Shown: positions 1 through 8,581, numbered from the stretch's first letter. The stretch is 14,142 nt of DNA from an uncultured Burkholderiales bacterium (GCA_903845315.1 CAIMWY010000451.1:1-14142); one strand, 5' to 3'. The notes: generated by a model from the letters alone, not told the origin. Numbers and translations: made by a program.

Positions 1-2806
1 GCGTGACATTGACAAAGCCGCTGTGGACGTGCAAGCCGCTTTGTTGCGCGCACAGCGGCGTTTGCCGATTGAGATGACGATTCCGCCGTCTTACCGCAAG
101 GTCAACCCGGCCGACGCGCCGGTGTTGTTGATGTCCTTGAGTTCGCCGTCGATGGACTTGTTTGAAGTCAGTGACTATGCCGAAAATCTGATTTCTCCCA
201 ACCTGTCCACCATCGACGGCGTGGCCCAAGTGTTGGTCTACGGTCAAAAGCGTTATGCGGTGCGCGTGCGTGCCAACCCAGCCAAGCTGGCCATGAACAA
301 CTTGACCATGGACGATGTGGCGCAAGCCATCAACAAGGCCAACTCGAATGCGCCGGTGGGTGTGTTGGACGGTCCGCGCCAAGCCTTGACGATCTATGCC
401 AACCCGCAAATGATTCGTGCCAAAGAGTTTGCCAACCTGATGGTGGCGCAGCGCAACGGCTTGCCGATCCGGTTGTCGGATGTGGCCGTGGTCAGCGAAA
501 GCTATGAACAGGTCAAGACCAGTGGCTCCTACATGGGCGAGCGCTCGGTCATCATTGCTGTGTTGCGGCAGCCCAGCGCCAACACCGTGAAAGTGGTGGA
601 CGGCATTCGCCGCATGATCCCCACGTTTGAAAAGCAAATGCCGGGCTCCATGCAGATCAACTTGCTCAACGACCGCTCGTCATCGATTCGCGAATCGATC
701 CACGACGTGAACTACACCTTGGCCTTGACGGTGGCTTTGGTGGTGTTGGTGATCTTTTTGTTTTTGAAGCATGCGGCCGCCACCATCATTCCGGCCTTGA
801 GTTTGCCGGTGTCCTTGATTGGTGCTTTCTTCATCCTGTATTGGATGGGCTACAGCTTGGACAACGTGTCGCTGCTGGGCATCACCTTGGCGGTGGGATT
901 GGTGGTGGATGACTCGATCGTGGTGCTCGAGAACATCATGCGCTACGTGGAAGAAGGCATGCATCCTCTGAAAGCTGCCCTCAAGGGCAGCAAAGAGGTG
1001 GGCTTCACCATCATCTCGATTTCAATTTCGTTGGTGGCGGTGTTCATCCCGATTTTCTTCATGCCCGGCCCCATTGGTTTGTTGTTCCGCGAGTTTGCGG
1101 TGGTGGTGTCGCTCTCCATCTTGGTGTCGGCAGTGGTCTCGCTGACCTTGGTGCCCATGCTGTGCAGTCGCTTTTTGCCCAAACACGGTGAAGAGCCCAA
1201 GGATTACTGGATCACCGTCAAGTTTGACCAGTTGTTTCACTGGGTGTTGCGCAAATATGAGTCCAGCTTGGATGTCTGTTTGGCGCACCAGCGATGGGTG
1301 TTGGCGGTTGCGATTGCCACCTTTGTGGTGACGATTGCCATGTACATCTGGGTACCCAAAGGTTTCTTCCCTGAAGAAGACATTGGCCAAATTTTGATCA
1401 CCACCGAGGCTTCGGAGGACATTTCATTTACAGCCATGCTCAAACTGCAAGACCTTGCCGCAGAGATGGTGCGCAACGACCCGAATGTGTTGAGCATGGT
1501 CTCGTTTGTCGGGGGCGGCGCCAACACCGGCAACTTGCCCAACAACGGGCGCATGTTCCTGAACCTCAAGCCCAAGGGCGAGCGCGTTCCGATGCAAAAA
1601 GTGCTGGAAGGTTTTCGCGCCAAGTTCCGCTCGATTCCCGGCATGAACGTGTACATGCGTCCCATTCAAAACCTGCAGTTGGGCGGTAAAGTCAGCAAGA
1701 GTCGTTACCAGTTCATCTTGCAAAGTGTGGGCTTTGACGGGGTGAACGAATGGTCGGAAAAAATGCTACGCGAGATGCGGGCCGACCCGATTTTTCGCGA
1801 CGTCACCAGCGACTCACAGCTCAAAGGCTTGAACGTGCTGATCGACATCGACCGCGAGAAAGCGGCCAGTGCGGGCGTCTCGATTGCCGACATTCGCACG
1901 GCTTTGTACACCTCGTATGGCGAGAAGCAAATATCGACCATCTACACGCCTGTCAATACCTTTCAAGTCATCATGGAGTCGGGCCAAGAAAGTCGCGAGT
2001 TCGAAAGCGGCTTGAACGACATTTACCTGCGCGGTCGCGCCACCGACCGTTTGGTGCCGCTCTCCAGTTTGGCCACTTTCAAGCGCTTCGTGGGGCCGAC
2101 GGCAGTGAACCACCAAGGCCAACTGCCATCAGTCACGATCTCGTTCAACTTGGCGCCGGACGTGCCTTTGGGCGACGCCACGGAAAAGATTGACGGGTTT
2201 GTCAAAACCATCAACTTGCCACCCACCATCATCACCAGCTATGGCGGGGATGCAGCGGTTTTCCAAAGTGGCCAAGCGGGGCAAATCATCTTGCTGGTCA
2301 GTGCGGTGTTTGTCATCTATGTGCTGTTGGGTGTTTTGTATGAAAGCTACATCCACCCCTTGACCATTTTGGCGGGCCTGCCCTCGGCTGCGATTGGAGC
2401 CTTGGTGTTTTTGCGCATCTTCAACATGGAGCTGACCATCATTGCCACCATTGGCATCTTGCTGTTGATTGGCATCGTGAAGAAGAACGCGATTTTGATG
2501 ATCGACTTTGCGCTGGAGGCGCAACGACAGCACAAGCTGACGCCGCGTGACGCGATCCGGTCTGCCTGCCTGACCCGTTTCCGCCCGATTTTGATGACCA
2601 CCTTGGCGGCCATGATGGGCGCCTTGCCGATTGCACTGGGGCTAGGGGCGGGCGCCGAGTTGCGCATGCCTCTGGGCATTGTGGTGGTTGGAGGCTTGGC
2701 GTTCTCGCAGGTGATCACGCTCTACATCACGCCTGTGATCTACATCTATCTAGAGCGCTACAGCGGCACTGGGCCGATGGAGATTGCGCCTGAAATGTTG
2801 TCTTGA
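1..2806 (+). CDS. RND multidrug efflux permease, MdtB/MdtC-like, 5'-truncated
   Basis: Inner-membrane, proton-driven drug exporter subunit of the HAE1 RND family; it would work as a trimer with a periplasmic adaptor and an outer-membrane channel. The reading frame is open from base 2 with no start in the window, and the first visible residues (RDIDKAAVDVQAAL) match about residue 100 of family members. So roughly 100 codons, including TM1, lie upstream. The GTG at 23 is internal. Visible are the porter domain, TM2-TM6, the second periplasmic loop and TM8-TM12. The proton-relay residues are present: the Asp-Asp pair in TM4 (VVDDSIVVLENI, codons 908-913) and the TM10 lysine in GIVKKNAILMIDFA (codon 2483). 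The IGIVKKNAI and ALEAQR motifs favour the MdtB/MdtC/MuxB/MuxC branch over AcrB; which paralogue cannot be decided. The adaptor and partner permease would be upstream. No outer-membrane factor follows in the window. Confidence 0.93.
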   Translation, partial: RDIDKAAVDVQAALLRAQRRLPIEMTIPPSYRKVNPADAPVLLMSLSSPSMDLFEVSDYAENLISPNLSTIDGVAQVLVYGQKRYAVRVRANPAKLAMNNLTMDDVAQAINKANSNAPVGVLDGPRQALTIYANPQMIRAKEFANLMVAQRNGLPIRLSDVAVVSESYEQVKTSGSYMGERSVIIAVLRQPSANTVKVVDGIRRMIPTFEKQMPGSMQINLLNDRSSSIRESIHDVNYTLALTVALVVLVIFLFLKHAAATIIPALSLPVSLIGAFFILYWMGYSLDNVSLLGITLAVGLVVDDSIVVLENIMRYVEEGMHPLKAALKGSKEVGFTIISISISLVAVFIPIFFMPGPIGLLFREFAVVVSLSILVSAVVSLTLVPMLCSRFLPKHGEEPKDYWITVKFDQLFHWVLRKYESSLDVCLAHQRWVLAVAIATFVVTIAMYIWVPKGFFPEEDIGQILITTEASEDISFTAMLKLQDLAAEMVRNDPNVLSMVSFVGGGANTGNLPNNGRMFLNLKPKGERVPMQKVLEGFRAKFRSIPGMNVYMRPIQNLQLGGKVSKSRYQFILQSVGFDGVNEWSEKMLREMRADPIFRDVTSDSQLKGLNVLIDIDREKAASAGVSIADIRTALYTSYGEKQISTIYTPVNTFQVIMESGQESREFESGLNDIYLRGRATDRLVPLSSLATFKRFVGPTAVNHQGQLPSVTISFNLAPDVPLGDATEKIDGFVKTINLPPTIITSYGGDAAVFQSGQAGQIILLVSAVFVIYVLLGVLYESYIHPLTILAGLPSAAIGALVFLRIFNMELTIIATIGILLLIGIVKKNAILMIDFALEAQRQHKLTPRDAIRSACLTRFRPILMTTLAAMMGALPIALGLGAGAELRMPLGIVVVGGLAFSQVITLYITPVIYIYLERYSGTGPMEIAPEMLS

Positions 2807-2815
2807 TGTCTTGAT

Positions 2816-2848
2816 GAGGCATCACAGCTGAATCAGCTGGCTTGCCTC
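2816..2848. other. Imperfect hairpin between convergent genes
   Basis: Ten bases after the RND permease stop lies a nested inverted repeat: GAGGCA (2816-2821) pairs with TGCCTC (2843-2848), and CAGCTG (2825-2830) pairs with CAGCTG (2834-2839) around an AAT loop. A 3x3 internal loop separates the two stems. It sits in the 71-bp gap between two convergent genes, where a bidirectional terminator is expected, but neither strand has a proper run of Ts after the stem. It could still block read-through or protect 3' ends. Just before it, the octamer TCTTGATG is repeated in tandem (2801-2816), the first copy covering the stop codon. Confidence 0.35.
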
Positions 2849-2877
2849 TTGGCTTGGAGCGCTTGTTGGTGTGTCTG

Positions 2878-4161
2878 TCAGACCACCCCTTCAAACACCA
2901 TCACATCCACCTCGTCGCCGACGGCGATGTTGCCTTGTTCATGGTGCAACACGATCAAACCATTGCCTTGAACCATCGAACTCAGCACGCCCGAGCCTTG
3001 GTTGCCGGTGGTGCGCACCTGCAAGCTGCCGTCCGCAGCGGAGCTCACCGTGCCGCGTTGGTATTCGGTACGACCGGGTTTTTTGCGCAAAGCCTCTAGA
3101 CTTTTGGCGCGCAGCAAGGGGGGCGTAGGGGCGGTGCTGCCCATCATGCGCAGCAGGGCGGGCCGCACAAACGCCAAGAAAGTCACCATCACGGCCACCG
3201 GGTTGCCCGGCAAACCAAACAAGACCGATCGACCCAAGCGCCCCACAGCCATGGGGCGACCCGGGCGCATGGCGATTTTCCAAAACGCCACGTCGCCGAG
3301 TTTTTTCATCATGGCTTTGGTGAAGTCGGCTTCACCCACGCTCACGCCGCCGCTGGTGATGATGGCGTCGACCTGAGCGGCAGCTTGGGAGAAAGCGGCT
3401 TCCAGAAGCACCGGGTCGTCGCGCACCACGCCCAGGTCGATCACCTCGCAGCCCATGCGCGTGAGCAGGCCAAACACCGTGAAGCGGTTGCTGTCGTACA
3501 CCGCGCCTTCGCGGGGTACTTCACCCAGGCTCAAAATTTCATCGCCCGTCGAAAAATAAGCTACCCGCAAGCGGCGGTGCACCCGCACCGTGGGTTGCCC
3601 TAAGCTCGCGACCAGCCCCAAGGCCGCCGGAGTCAGGTGGGCACCTGCGGGCAGGGCAGCATGGCCTTGCATCAAGTCTTCACCTTGCAAGCGACGGTTG
3701 TCGCCCCGCTGAAACACACCTGCGGGCAGTGTGACTGTGGTGGTGTCTGCCTCGGTGTGAACTTGGCAAAGCTCAAGCGGCGCCACCGTGTCCAGACCCT
3801 CGGGCAAGATGGCCCCGGTCATGATCTTTAAGCACTCACCCGCTTGCACGCGGCCTTGCCACGCCTTGCCTGCCAATGCAGTGCCGACCACATGCAGGTG
3901 TAGTGCTTGGGTGAGGGAGAGTTGGCTGCCATCGAAGGCAAAACCGTCCATGGCCGAGTTGTTGTGGGGTGGCACATGGATGGGGGAGATCACATCTTGG
4001 GCCAGCACCCGACCCAGCGCTTCAAACAGGGGAATGTCTTGAGCTTGGTTTGCAGGGAGCGGTTGCACCAACTGGGTCAAAAAGTTGCCCACCTGCGCCA
4101 CGCTCAGCGCCTGCGGGTCGTAGCCCTGCAGGGCCGCGGCAATGTCGGCCAAGTTCTTCAT
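2878..4161 (-). CDS. moeA: Molybdopterin molybdenumtransferase MoeA
   Basis: Cytoplasmic enzyme that inserts molybdate into adenylylated molybdopterin, giving Mo-molybdopterin. The 427-residue product has the full MoeA layout: linker and domain I with SAMDGFAF (residues 69-76; Asp72 matches the family's conserved aspartate), MTGA (114-117), NRRLQGED (155-162), then the MoeA/MogA-like domain with STGDE (204-208) and [11 protein letters not shown] (269-279), then LPGNP and the C-terminal barrel domain. A longer frame begins 17 codons upstream inside mobA. The ATG at 4161 is preferred because it overlaps the mobA stop as ATGA (4158-4161), the usual coupled arrangement, and it starts the family-like N-terminus [12 protein letters not shown] weak GGAG lies 11 bases upstream. 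It is the last gene of the moaA-mobA-moeA operon. Length and motifs are intact. Confidence 0.95.
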   Translation of the reverse strand: MKNLADIAAALQGYDPQALSVAQVGNFLTQLVQPLPANQAQDIPLFEALGRVLAQDVISPIHVPPHNNSAMDGFAFDGSQLSLTQALHLHVVGTALAGKAWQGRVQAGECLKIMTGAILPEGLDTVAPLELCQVHTEADTTTVTLPAGVFQRGDNRRLQGEDLMQGHAALPAGAHLTPAALGLVASLGQPTVRVHRRLRVAYFSTGDEILSLGEVPREGAVYDSNRFTVFGLLTRMGCEVIDLGVVRDDPVLLEAAFSQAAAQVDAIITSGGVSVGEADFTKAMMKKLGDVAFWKIAMRPGRPMAVGRLGRSVLFGLPGNPVAVMVTFLAFVRPALLRMMGSTAPTPPLLRAKSLEALRKKPGRTEYQRGTVSSAADGSLQVRTTGNQGSGVLSSMVQGNGLIVLHHEQGNIAVGDEVDVMVFEGVV

Positions 4162-4796
4162 GGGGCGGCGTTCTCCAGCGCTTGCAGCTCCTGCAAGGTG
4201 TTGACGTTGCAAAACGCTAGGCGGTCGTCCGTGGCTGTGTCAAACGGCACCACCACCGTGTGATGCTGCGCAGTCCACGCGTCGATCTTGCGCCCACCGT
4301 TGTGGGTGAACCGCACCAAGCTCTCCAGCAGCTCGCGCCGCAGCAGGCAAAACACCGGTTGTGTCCGCACCTGAACATCGCCTTGGGCGTTGGTTTCGGG
4401 GGCCGCTGCCATGGCGATGTCTGCATTGGCTGCCACCAACGTGTCGCCCAAACGTTGCGCCAAGTCCAGCGGAAAGCGCGGGCTGTCGCAAGGCACCGTC
4501 AGCAGGTAGGGCGTTTCGCAATGCTCGAAGCCCGCTAAAAAACCTGCCAAGGGTCCGGCAAAGTCTGGTGATGCATCGGGCCACACCGACACACCCAAGG
4601 ACTCGTAGGCCGACAGGTTGCGGTTGGCGTTGACCATGACTTCGGCCACTTGGGGGGCCAAGCGCATCAAGGTGTGCAGCGCCAAGGGCATGCCGTTGAA
4701 GTTTTGCAAGCCCTTGTCCACGCCGCCCATGCGGCTGCCGCGTCCACCGGCCAAGATGATGCCGGTGATGTCTTGAGAAATGATGGGGGGTGTCAT
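4158..4796 (-). CDS. mobA: Molybdenum cofactor guanylyltransferase MobA
   Basis: Transfers GMP from GTP to Mo-molybdopterin, forming the bis-MGD precursor used by DMSO-reductase-family enzymes such as nitrate reductase and formate dehydrogenase. The 212-residue product shows the nucleotidyltransferase signature [15 protein letters not shown] (15-29, with the GTP-loop glycines and Lys28), GPLAG (81-85) and the metal-binding aspartate in VPCDSP (Asp104). Length is normal for the family. The start at 4796 lies 3 bp after the moaA stop, with a GGTGG-like Shine-Dalgarno inside the end of moaA. Its stop overlaps the moeA start by four bases. Having mobA in the operon suggests the host uses bis-MGD enzymes. 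The related MocA (CMP transfer) is less likely, because the RMGG-x-DKG form and the operon context are typical of MobA. Confidence 0.93.
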   Translation of the reverse strand: MTPPIISQDITGIILAGGRGSRMGGVDKGLQNFNGMPLALHTLMRLAPQVAEVMVNANRNLSAYESLGVSVWPDASPDFAGPLAGFLAGFEHCETPYLLTVPCDSPRFPLDLAQRLGDTLVAANADIAMAAAPETNAQGDVQVRTQPVFCLLRRELLESLVRFTHNGGRKIDAWTAQHHTVVVPFDTATDDRLAFCNVNTLQELQALENAAP

Positions 4797-4799
4797 GGC

Positions 4800-5963
4800 T
4801 TATCCACCGATGTAGCTCATCTCGACCCGTCGTAGCGCCGGGCTTGCGTCAGCGGGCAAGCTGGCGCGCAGCTCGGAGTAACGGTCATCGCGGTGCTGCC
4901 AGATGTGGGCAATGGCAGAGGCCAGGTCGGTATCGGTACTGCCTGCGCTACGCATCAACTGGCGCAAGTCATAGCCTTGGGTGGCAAACAAGCACAGGTA
5001 GAGCTTGCCTTCGGTCGACAAACGGGCGCGGTTGCAGTCCCTGCAAAACGCTTGGGTCACGCTGCTGATGACGCCGACCTCGCCCAAGTTCGGGTCAAAG
5101 CGGCCCGATGCATCGGCGTAGCCCCAACGCTGCGCGGTTTCTCCGGGGGCGCTGGGCTCTAGGGCCACCAAGGGATAGGTCTGATGGATCAAACGAATCA
5201 CCTCAGACGATGGCAAGACGTCGTCCATGCACCAGCCATTGGTAGCTCCCACGTCCATGTATTCGATGAAGCGCAAGGTGATGCCGCTGCCTCGGAAGTG
5301 GCGGGCCATGGGCACAATTTGGTCGACGTTGGTGCTGCGTTTGACCACCATATTGACTTTGAGGCCACTGCTGAGGCCTTGTGCATCTACGCCGAGTCCT
5401 GCGGCTTGCGCGGCGGCAATGCCGGCCAGCACATCGGCGACTGGAAAGTCCACATCGTTCATGGCGCGAAACACGGCATCGTCGAGACCATCTAAGCTGA
5501 CGGTGACACGACTCAAGCCCGCATCTTTGAGCGCTTGGGCTTTGCGTGCCAACAAGGAGCCGTTGGTGGTCAGCGTCAAGTCCAGTGGGGCACCGTCGGG
5601 TGTGCGCAAGGCGGCGAGTTGGGCCACCAAAATTTCTAAGTTTTTGCGCAGCAGCGGCTCGCCGCCGGTGATGCGTATTTTGCGCACCCCGTGACTGACA
5701 AACAATGTGGCCAGACGCGTGATTTCTTCAAAGCTCAACAGGTCGCCGTGCGGCAGATAGGTGTAGTCTTTGTTGAACACCTCCTTGGGCATGCAGTAAT
5801 TGCAACGGAAGTTGCAGCGGTCAGTCACGCTGATGCGCAAATCGTGCAAAGACCGGCCCAAGGCATCGCTCAGGGAACCCACAGCAAGAATGGGCTGCGT
5901 TGGTACCACCGCAGAGAGGGTTTGGAGGCGTTGGTCAACCAACGGAATGATGCGTTCAGACAT
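4800..5963 (-). CDS. moaA: GTP 3',8-cyclase MoaA
   Basis: Radical-SAM enzyme for the first step of molybdenum-cofactor synthesis: with MoaC it converts GTP to cyclic pyranopterin monophosphate. The 387-residue product has the radical-SAM cluster CNFRCNYC (Cys50, Cys54, Cys57), GGEP in the SAM-binding strand, a second [4Fe-4S] site that holds GTP (Cys307, Cys310, Cys324 in [10 protein letters not shown]), and the essential C-terminal Gly-Gly (EMSYIGG). The N-terminus is about 26 residues longer than in E. coli MoaA; the ATG at 5963 is the only ATG before the first cluster. The upstream Shine-Dalgarno is poor (GGGG directly before TT-ATG, or GAGG 13 bases away). It is the first gene of the operon. 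An FNR-like box lies about 45 bp upstream. moaC, moaD and moaE are not in the window. Confidence 0.96.
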   Translation of the reverse strand: MSERIIPLVDQRLQTLSAVVPTQPILAVGSLSDALGRSLHDLRISVTDRCNFRCNYCMPKEVFNKDYTYLPHGDLLSFEEITRLATLFVSHGVRKIRITGGEPLLRKNLEILVAQLAALRTPDGAPLDLTLTTNGSLLARKAQALKDAGLSRVTVSLDGLDDAVFRAMNDVDFPVADVLAGIAAAQAAGLGVDAQGLSSGLKVNMVVKRSTNVDQIVPMARHFRGSGITLRFIEYMDVGATNGWCMDDVLPSSEVIRLIHQTYPLVALEPSAPGETAQRWGYADASGRFDPNLGEVGVISSVTQAFCRDCNRARLSTEGKLYLCLFATQGYDLRQLMRSAGSTDTDLASAIAHIWQHRDDRYSELRASLPADASPALRRVEMSYIGG

Positions 5964-6001
5964 AACCCCAATTTTGCCTCAGTGCGCGATCTCCCTTTGC
6001 C

Positions 6002-6015
6002 TTGATGTAGATCAG
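6002..6015. promoter_or_regulatory. Candidate FNR/Anr-type binding site
   Basis: TTGATGTAGATCAG matches the FNR/Anr consensus TTGAT-N4-ATCAA at 9 of 10 fixed positions. It lies in the 111-bp divergent gap between moaA (minus) and the DUF3149 gene (plus). Its centre at 6008.5 is about 45 bp from the moaA ATG and 66 bp from the DUF3149 ATG. If it acts as a class II activator (-41.5), the plus-strand transcript would start near 6050, which leaves a normal leader. The minus-strand start would fall only ~4 bases before moaA. No convincing -10 box is seen for either. Anaerobic control would suit molybdoenzyme metabolism. CRP-type binding to a half-degenerate site is an alternative. Confidence 0.5.
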
Positions 6016-6060
6016 TGTGACTAGTGCGGCTTGGGCGCACAGTGACATGGGTGTTAATCG

Positions 6061-6067
6061 AGAGGAG
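6061..6067 (+). promoter_or_regulatory. Strong ribosome binding site for the DUF3149 gene
   Basis: AGAGGAG sits 7 bases before the ATG at 6075. It fixes that start and excludes the GTG at 6024, which would add a 17-residue non-conserved leader reading through this site. Confidence 0.8.
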
Positions 6068-6074
6068 CACTTTG

Positions 6075-6218
6075 ATGAAAATGTTGACAGATCTTTTTTC
6101 CACCGACTACGGTTTGATGAGCTTGGCAGTCATCGGCTTTATCTTGGTCATGGCGGTGTACTTCCTGCGTGTCTTTTTAGGCTTGATGGATGAAACTGGC
6201 AAAAGTACCCACGACTGA
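6075..6218 (+). CDS. DUF3149 small single-pass membrane protein
   Basis: A 47-residue protein of unknown function resembling the DUF3149 family of betaproteobacterial mini-proteins. It starts MKMLTDLFSTDYGLMSL, has one hydrophobic helix at about residues 14-37 (many Leu, Val, Ile and Phe, with Arg32 near the end), and finishes with a short charged tail (DETGKSTHD). The N-terminal LxDLFSTDYGLMSL block is the part I recognise as typical of the family. The start is set by a strong AGAGGAG seven bases upstream. It is divergent from the molybdenum-cofactor operon, and an FNR-like box lies between them, so oxygen-responsive expression is possible. The mini-protein pattern, one helix plus a short tail, is common in small subunits or regulators of membrane complexes, but no partner is visible. 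The family match is from memory of its N-terminal pattern. Confidence 0.8.
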   Translation: MKMLTDLFSTDYGLMSLAVIGFILVMAVYFLRVFLGLMDETGKSTHD

Positions 6219-6291
6219 CAGAGGGCCTGCACTGTGGCCTTGCAGTACTTGAGCCACAAAGGGATCATTTAACATCGCATTCGCCCATGCC

Positions 6292-7479
6292 TTGGCATGC
6301 ACTGGATGCCTGATCGTTGTGATAACCCCTTTGTCTGAAGAAAGTCCAAGCCCAACAGACCCCTTGTTGGGTTTATGCGTGCAGTCCCCTGAGGACGTCC
6401 CTTTGACGACTGCGCAGCAACTGTTCAACCAGTTGCTATTGCACATTGAAGAGGCGGCGGGCCAACTTGAGCGCTTACAAGCTTGGTCCGATCGCCACCG
6501 TCTTGCGCACATGCAGGTGCTGTATGAGACGTCGAATCAAAGTGTCGGTCTTCATAAAAGCCTCTTGCTGTGTTTGCATGAACGTTTGCAAACGGTCGAC
6601 TTGACGATGCAACAGCAACGCATCGCCCGCCAGCAGATGCGGCGCTTGATTGCCAAGTTGACGCCTTCTAGCGATGCGCAAGTTCAAGCGCTGAATGAGC
6701 TGTACCGCGAAGATGACGAAGCACACGATACGGCCCATGAGAGCGCGGTGGCGATACAGCATCTGCGCGAAAAAATTGAGACAGCCATTGGCCAACCGCT
6801 GCACAACCCCAGCCTTTACCAAACCCCCGACGAGGTGCTGGCGGCGGGTATGCGCCAGTGGCAACAGCAGCAACAAGCCGATGAGGCACGCAAGGCGGCC
6901 AAGCGGCAAGCACGCAAGGCTCAGCGGCGACCCTTGGCGCAACAACAAGAGGCACAGAAGCACACCGATGCCACCCTGGCAATTCGTACCGTGTACCGAC
7001 AGTTGGCCAGCCTCTTGCATCCGGATCGGGAAATGGATCCCACCGAGCAACAACGTAAAACAAGTCTGATGGGTCAGGTCAATGCCGCCTACGAGCGTCG
7101 CGACCTCACCACTTTGCTGCGCTTGCAATTGCAAGTGGCCCATGTGGACCCACAGCACCTTGCGCGTATGTCCAACGACAAATTGGCCGCCATGTCTGAG
7201 TTGCTCAAAGAGCAGTTGGCGGCGCTGCAAGGCGATGTGCGGCAGCTGCAGTCGCAGCTGACGCGGGAGTTGGGTCTTGCGCTGGATGCGCAGTTCAGCG
7301 ACGAAGTTTGGACACAGGGCTTGCAGCGCATCCAGGCCGATCGGCGCTATGCCTTGGCGCGCTTAGAGGCTGACTTGCAACGCATTCAGCAAGGCAGCGA
7401 GCTCAAGCGTTGGCTCAAAGAGCAGGCGCTGCTTGTCAAAGAACACGCCAAGATGCAAGCCCTGGACGGCTTGCTTTGA
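6292..7479 (+). CDS. Coiled-coil protein with internal J-domain-like module
   Basis: Predicted cytoplasmic co-chaperone-like protein of up to 395 residues. Residues ~228-285 look like J-domain helices II and III: a basic amphipathic helix (AIRTVYRQLASLL), the HPD tripeptide at 243-245 that stimulates Hsp70 ATPase in true J proteins, then a helix ending in VNAAYERRD. No Gly/Phe region or zinc finger is present, so it is not DnaJ itself. Flanking parts are Gln-, Lys- and Ala-rich and probably form long helices or coiled coils (about 80-225 and 295-390). The start is uncertain: the longest frame opens with TTG at 6292 without a good Shine-Dalgarno. GTG 6319 and TTG 6331 are alternatives, and the 6292 start adds Cys-rich residues that look atypical. 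The target protein is unknown. Homologues are usually annotated only as J-domain or DnaJ-like proteins. Confidence 0.8.
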   Translation: MACTGCLIVVITPLSEESPSPTDPLLGLCVQSPEDVPLTTAQQLFNQLLLHIEEAAGQLERLQAWSDRHRLAHMQVLYETSNQSVGLHKSLLLCLHERLQTVDLTMQQQRIARQQMRRLIAKLTPSSDAQVQALNELYREDDEAHDTAHESAVAIQHLREKIETAIGQPLHNPSLYQTPDEVLAAGMRQWQQQQQADEARKAAKRQARKAQRRPLAQQQEAQKHTDATLAIRTVYRQLASLLHPDREMDPTEQQRKTSLMGQVNAAYERRDLTTLLRLQLQVAHVDPQHLARMSNDKLAAMSELLKEQLAALQGDVRQLQSQLTRELGLALDAQFSDEVWTQGLQRIQADRRYALARLEADLQRIQQGSELKRWLKEQALLVKEHAKMQALDGLL

Positions 7480-7519
7480 AGCGCATTTCTGGGTGGGCTG
7501 TTTGGGTGTTGAGGCGCGC

Positions 7520-8581
7520 TTATCTTGATTGAACCAATACCCAAGGTACGGCAATATGGAGTTTCGCCGCGATGGGGGTGAGCTCGGCGCACAGGTCGTG
7601 CGACAAGGCAATGCCATCTTGCAGCTGTTGGCGAGCCATGCGGTCCCCGCGCTCGCCCGGCAGCAACACCTCGTGCGCCGCGTCGCTGGCGGGCAGCGAC
7701 TTGATGGCGCGCAGCGTGTCGGCCAAGTCTTGGGTGTAGCTGTCTCGTTGGCAAATTTGAAAGGTGTCGAACGCCATGATGAGCGCGTTTTGCTTGTGTT
7801 GGTGAACGCCGGCATCGGGCGACAACAGACGGGTCAAGATGGGGTTGCCCACCAACACGCTGGTCAGCATTTCGATCATCAGGGCTAGGCCAGAACCTTT
7901 GGGGCCTGCCATGGGCAGGGGAATGCTGGCTTGCGCCGCGTCGGTGGTGGGTTGACCCTTTGCATTCAATGCCCAGCCCTCGGGTATGTCTTGGTGGAGC
8001 TTTTTGGCTTGCAGCAAGCGCCCCAGCGAGACCACGCCTGTCGCCATGTCAAACACGATCGGCTGGTCGGCGGGGCCTGGCACAGCCATCGACAGTGGCG
8101 CGGTCGACACACCTGCTGCTGCAGCGCCGTGGTAGGCCATGCTGGGTATGGAGGCGGCCATGGAGATGGCCGCCATGCCTTGTTGCGCCAGGTACTGGGT
8201 GACAAACCCGTGGGCGCCGGTGTGCGTGGTGGCGCGCACCAACACAGCCGCCATGCCCGACTGCTTGGCGCGCACCAGCAGTCGCTCGGCAGCATGGCGC
8301 ATGGCCACAGCGCCCGCAGCTTGATCGGCTTCGAGCACCATCAAGGCCGGTAAATCGAGCAGCCAGTGCATCTTGGGCTGTGGGTTGATGACCTGTTGCG
8401 CAATGAACTTCAGGTACATCGGAATGCGGCTGACTCCATGGGTGTCAATGCCGCGCAAGTCGGCCCACACCATGGCTTGTGCCACCTGCTGCGCATGTGC
8501 CTCAGACAAGCCTTGATGCTTGAAAATAGCGGTGGCAAAGTCTTGCAGGTCGGTGTGGGAGACGCGGTAGATACCTGTCAT
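7520..8581 (-). CDS. Ldh-family (type 2 malate/L-lactate dehydrogenase) oxidoreductase
   Basis: Cytoplasmic NAD(P)-dependent 2-hydroxyacid/2-oxoacid dehydrogenase of the Ldh_2 fold, the family of malate, ureidoglycolate, sulfolactate and delta-1-piperideine-2-carboxylate enzymes. The 353-residue product shows ADLRGIDTHGVSRIP (His48, the family's active-site histidine region), ATTHTGAHG (His120), the NAD-loop motifs PLSMAVPGP and VFDMATG, PTTDAA, and GPKGSGLAL. Some positions differ from the usual pattern: the normal SNHFG reads TTHTG, and DMATS reads DMATG. A specialised substrate is therefore possible. Its ATG overlaps the stop of the upstream Bug gene as ATGA (8578-8581), so it is co-translated as the last gene of a four-gene operon. 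In that setting it probably oxidises or reduces a hydroxy/oxo acid made by the hydrolase/dioxygenase pair; this is inference. Confidence 0.9.
   Translation of the reverse strand: MTGIYRVSHTDLQDFATAIFKHQGLSEAHAQQVAQAMVWADLRGIDTHGVSRIPMYLKFIAQQVINPQPKMHWLLDLPALMVLEADQAAGAVAMRHAAERLLVRAKQSGMAAVLVRATTHTGAHGFVTQYLAQQGMAAISMAASIPSMAYHGAAAAGVSTAPLSMAVPGPADQPIVFDMATGVVSLGRLLQAKKLHQDIPEGWALNAKGQPTTDAAQASIPLPMAGPKGSGLALMIEMLTSVLVGNPILTRLLSPDAGVHQHKQNALIMAFDTFQICQRDSYTQDLADTLRAIKSLPASDAAHEVLLPGERGDRMARQQLQDGIALSHDLCAELTPIAAKLHIAVPWVLVQSR

Noticed and set aside
2842..3128. Short plus-strand open frames over the 3' end of moeA
   Set aside because: They overlap the conserved C-terminal domain of MoeA in antisense and show no family resemblance.
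6024..6074. In-frame GTG at 6024 extending the DUF3149 protein by 17 residues
   Set aside because: The extension reads through the strong Shine-Dalgarno and does not match the family N-terminus; ATG 6075 is better.
5964..6074. A molybdenum-cofactor riboswitch in front of moaA
   Set aside because: The gap is only 111 bp and holds no multi-stem structure like the known Moco RNA element; the divergent gene also uses part of it.
6222..6245. Two mutually exclusive small hairpins (AGGGCC/GGCCTT and CTGCA/TGCAG) after the DUF3149 gene, attenuator-like
   Set aside because: The stems are only 5-6 bp, one contains a G-T pair and neither is followed by a T-run; likely chance.
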